Assembly (NCBI GenBank): GCA_905221615.1
Contig: CAJNDT010000125.1
Span: 1,031,702-1,095,701 of the forward strand
Source of the DNA: Symbiodinium sp. CCMP2592
Lineage: Eukaryota > Sar > Dinophyceae > Suessiales > Symbiodiniaceae
Direction of reading: 5' to 3'
DNA: 64,000 bases
The notes under the pieces were generated by a model. That model searched no databases, was not told where the DNA came from, and saw only the letters and a list, made by a program, of their open reading frames with translations. The translations under genes and the position numbers were made by a program. Positions 61,558 through 64,000 of this stretch are shown in pieces. Every line of letters starts with the position of its first letter. Within the stretch, counting starts at the first letter, position 1.

Positions 61558-61626
61558 CAAATAGTAGGTTATGACCCTCAACTATAGGGTTCAACCTTTA
61601 AACGATAGGGTTTGGGATCCACATGT
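61558..61626 (-). repeat. Family H element, reverse orientation
   Basis: caaatagtaggttatgaccc, then aacgatagggtttgggatcc. Confidence 0.72.
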
Positions 61627-61680
61627 AGGGTTGGGACTAGACATCAATTCTCTTCCCTAGGGTTCTTGAAAGTTGTTCAA

Positions 61681-61798
61681 TTACAGTAGAAGCCCAAAAG
61701 TTGGAAACCCCATAGCCTCGATCCTCAAGAGTAATGTATAAGGAATCCCAGAAGAATTTGGCCTTAATCCGGTTTCCAACTTATGGGGTGTACTGTAA
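61681..61798. mobile_element. Family O MITE-like element, 118 bp
   Basis: Ends ttacagtagaagcccaaaag and acttatggggtgtactgtaa, with inner gttggaaacc/ggtttccaac. The outer TACAGT/ACTGTA resembles typical mariner termini. Confidence 0.85.
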
Positions 61799-61937
61799 AG
61801 GACCTCAAACAAAGTTCCGGAAACCAAGGCTGATACACTCTATGCACCTGTTAAGACCTGCGCCCTGAACCCTAAAACCTAAAATAAGCCAAGACCCCAG
61901 GGTTTAGGGTTTAGGGATCCTAAAGCAGCACGCAGGC

Positions 61938-62301
61938 TTGGTGAATGTGAGCTTTGAGCTGTCGCGCTCTCCGGAATCTCATTGCAAGCTTTGGGTGGGT
62001 GATCAGCTGCTCTGTTGTGCTTCCTCGTCCCGGGCTCTTCGCGCGTCGATTCTCGGCGGAGCAGAGGCGATGGAGCAGAGGCGATATCCTGTTGCGAAAA
62101 ACCGTTGTCTCAGTTGTTGCTGGGTGCTCATTGCCGCAGTCATGGACAGCGGCAGCCGGCGCCCAAGTCTGTGATTGTCACATCATTGTCGTGCGTTGTC
62201 CCGGCGTGCTATCAAGCTGCCATAAGAGGCCACGGAACTCTTCAGAATGGTGGGGTGCCTTGTTCCCTAAGGCTCCATGTACCCAGATAGCATATACTTA
62301 G
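61938..62301 (+). other. Overlapping open frames, doubtful
   Basis: Three overlapping + frames (78 to 115 codons). One reads MVNVSFELSRSPESHCKLWV and another MSCRALRNLIASFGWVISCS, but none has a recognisable motif, and the longest runs into the family A element at 62270. Confidence 0.1.
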
Positions 62302-62351
62302 GCCTTAAAGTACCTGTATACAAATATATATATATATATATATATATATCC

Positions 62352-62424
<73 letters not shown>

Positions 62425-62478
62425 GAGACCCCTTTAAGGCTGAATATCGACTATAAAGGTACCATGGAGCCTTTGGGG
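62270..62478. mobile_element. Family A element split by a TA/GA microsatellite, 209 bp
   Basis: Arms ccctaaggctccatgtaccc and ggtaccatggagcctttggg. The interior begins normally (ataggcc-type, cttaggccttaaagtacctg) but then holds about 55 bp of TA and 45 bp of GA repeat (62325-62427). Confidence 0.88.
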
Positions 62479-62520
62479 GCTGCAGTCGAGCAGCCGAGGA
62501 TTTTTGGGCGCCATTTCGTA

Positions 62521-62711
62521 CCTTTGGTGGGTCGGGAATGGAATGGGGTGCAACTATAAGTACTATAATAGTACTAGTTTAGGGTTTAGGGAAGCATGGT
62601 AGTAATAATTACTACCATGCCTCCCTAAACCCTAAACTTTAAACCCTAAATCCCTGAGCCCTAACCCTAACTACTATTACGACCATTCTTCCATTCCCTA
62701 CTAACCAAAGG
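62521..62711. repeat. 191-bp palindrome with head-to-head telomere-like units
   Basis: Outer arms cctttggt/accaaagg and ggaatggaat/attccattcc, an intermediate tttagggtttaggga / tccctaaaccctaaa pair, and a central perfect palindrome aagcatggtagtaat / attactaccatg near 62592-62622. The right arm carries an extra heptamer-rich stretch. Confidence 0.88.
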
Positions 62712-62787
62712 TAAGATTTCCTGAGGCCGAGGGGATGCAGGGCGTTGAGGCCGCGAGATCCGCTAAGCCGGGTTTAGGATTATCGCT

Positions 62788-62862
62788 ATCTTCCAGGGAC
62801 CTTATTATTGGGTCCTTAAGGGGTCTAGGGACCCAATTATAAGGTCCTTGGAAGCACAGGGT
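62788..62862. mobile_element. Family I MITE-like element
   Basis: cttccagggaccttattatt, gtctagggacccaattataa, ggtccttggaagca. Confidence 0.85.
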
Positions 62863-62959
62863 ATGGCTTAGGGTAAACCCTCTTGTGCATGTGGCCTGAG
62901 TTCTTGTTTGCCTGCCCTACATAAGTAGTATGGGTCCGATTCTACGAAGCTAACCCCTT

Positions 62960-63240
62960 AGTTGGAGATTTCAATACCTACAAACCCTATGAAGCCCATA
63001 AGCCCTATAAGCCCCACAACCTATAGCCCCTGTAAGCCCTAGAGGCCTTGTACAACCTTACAAGCCCGAAACCCAAGAAACCCTATGAACCATACCGCTC
63101 TAGAAGCCTATAGACTCTATCAGTAGGCCTTAGCATCCCGAAACCTAAGAAGCCCTACAAACCCTATAATGACAAGTCCCAGTATAAGCCCTTTCACCTT
63201 ACGCGCCCTATAAGCCCGAAGCCTAAGAAGCCACCCGGAT
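62960..63240. repeat. Degenerate CCCTATAAG-type words
   Basis: Repeated aagccctataagcccc and gaaaccctatgaa words, drifting away from CCCTAAA. Confidence 0.6.
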
Positions 63241-63257
63241 GACTCGCTAAAGCCTGC

Positions 63258-63375
63258 TTGGAGGATCGTGGGACTGTGTAACAATTAACTAACTAGGGTT
63301 GTCAATAACAATAACTATACTGATAAGTACATCGCAAACCGAGGTACTTGCAACCCTAGCATCGACGCCCCATGA
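63258..63375. mobile_element. Family C element, strongly diverged
   Basis: ttggaggatcgtgggact at the left and cgccccatgagcc at the right; aactatactgataagtac inside. Confidence 0.5.
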
Positions 63376-63479
63376 GCCATTCAGTAGACCTCTAAACCTT
63401 AAACCCCTGAGGATCCCTTCTAGAACCCGTTAAAAGTTACCCTGTAAGTAACTAAGTCCCAACCTGCATCCCCAAGCCC

Positions 63480-63547
63480 TCAAAATAGCAGGTTATGACC
63501 CCTAAATCAGAGGGTAGAACCCTAGAATCCGGTAGGTTTTCGGATCC
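63480..63547 (-). repeat. Family H element, reverse orientation
   Basis: caaaatagcaggttatgacc to aatccggtaggttttcggat. Confidence 0.8.
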
Positions 63548-63699
63548 CATGGAAACCCTTGTAAAGGAACCCTATAAAAACCTCATAGATCTCTTTAAAG
63601 GAACCCTATAAAACCCCTTCAAGTAAGCCGTGAGAGCCAGGAGAGTTCGCCGGCCAAGTCGGAGAAACTCCTGGGATCCGAGTATTGCAAAACCCTCGG

Positions 63700-63866
63700 A
63701 TCAGGGTTCGGGGATTTAGGGTTTAGGGTTTGGGGTTTAGGGTTTGGGGTTTGGGGTTTAGGGTTTGGGATTTAGGGTTTAGGGTTTAGGGTTTAGGGTT
63801 TAGGGTTTAGGGTTTGGGGTTTAGGGTTTAGGGTTTAGGGTTCAGGGTTCGGGGATTTAGGGGATA
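63700..63866. repeat. Long interstitial telomere-like tract, G-strand orientation
   Basis: Over twenty TTTAGGG-type heptamers, a minority changed to TTTGGGG, GGGATTT or TTCAGGG. The longest such tract in the window, but not terminal. Confidence 0.95.
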
Positions 63867-63869
63867 CTG

Positions 63870-64000
63870 AAGGATCATGGGACTTAGCAATTGGGCTGAG
63901 TAGTAGAGTTTATAAACTTTAAACTTTTTGGGATAATGACACCCTCTTTAAACTGAAAGTTTAAACTTTTTTGGGCTTATGAACTCGGCAACTAAGTGGG
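63870..64000. repeat. Family C left end joined to family J block, cut by window end
   Basis: aaggatcatgggacttagca is a family C left arm; from 63895 the sequence follows family J (tttataaactttaaactttt ... gaactcggcaactaag). The right arm lies outside the window. Confidence 0.7.

Noticed and set aside
63700..63866. Chromosome end
   Set aside because: The tract is followed by non-telomeric sequence to the end of the window and contains many variant heptamers.

Overview
This is nuclear DNA from a eukaryote, most plausibly an alveolate and probably a dinoflagellate. The reasons are heptamers of the TTTAGGG/CCCTAAA telomere type scattered through the whole window, very low gene density, small exon-like ORFs all on one strand, Lys/Ala-rich proteins, and at least one possible intron with a GA donor. 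The assignment is an inference. No rRNA, tRNA, organelle gene or universal marker was recognised, and other protists with this telomere type (chromerids, coccidia) are not excluded.

Region 1 (1-17111) is a large direct tandem duplication. Copy 1 (1-7694) and copy 2 (9410-17111) are nearly identical, with roughly twenty small differences by eye. They are separated by a 100-N assembly gap, a G-rich GGT/GGGT array, a 34-bp AAAAGTTCATA-type minisatellite and a second GGT array. Each copy carries a chain of minus-strand coding-like segments. In transcription order these are a 555-codon-type ORF with LPALTQAQS repeats, a Lys/Ala tract and a Cys cluster; a 164-residue acidic/coiled-coil ORF; a Ser/Ala/Lys ORF ending in a basic cluster; two short exon-like segments including a Trp-rich one; and several Glu/Ala/Arg-rich helical segments. 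They could be exons of one long gene or a run of co-oriented genes. The two largest ORFs are intact only in copy 2. Copy 1 has a 5-bp deletion in one and an indel near the start of the other.

The non-coding parts of both copies are studded with a 12-18 base inverted-repeat motif: a stem of 3 to 7 bp around TTCC (sometimes TCCC). Read on the coding (minus) strand the loop is GGAA or GGGA, that is a GNRA tetraloop. The stem bases vary between copies while keeping pairing. The motif is essentially absent from the remaining 47 kb. This is the most unusual signal in the window.

Region 2 (17112-64000) has no convincing complete gene. It is a mosaic of degenerate telomere-like heptamers in both orientations, many short (65-210 bp) terminal-inverted-repeat elements that fall into more than a dozen families, microsatellites (a GTA array of about 880 bp, GA arrays, TA arrays), a 230-bp satellite of ten full units, and stretches of apparently unique sequence. 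In many families the terminal repeats are bounded by TA on both sides, as expected for Tc1/mariner-type non-autonomous elements (MITEs). No transposase was seen. Several elements are nested, composite or interrupted by telomere-like or microsatellite DNA, so the region looks like a repeatedly invaded and repaired, gene-poor compartment.
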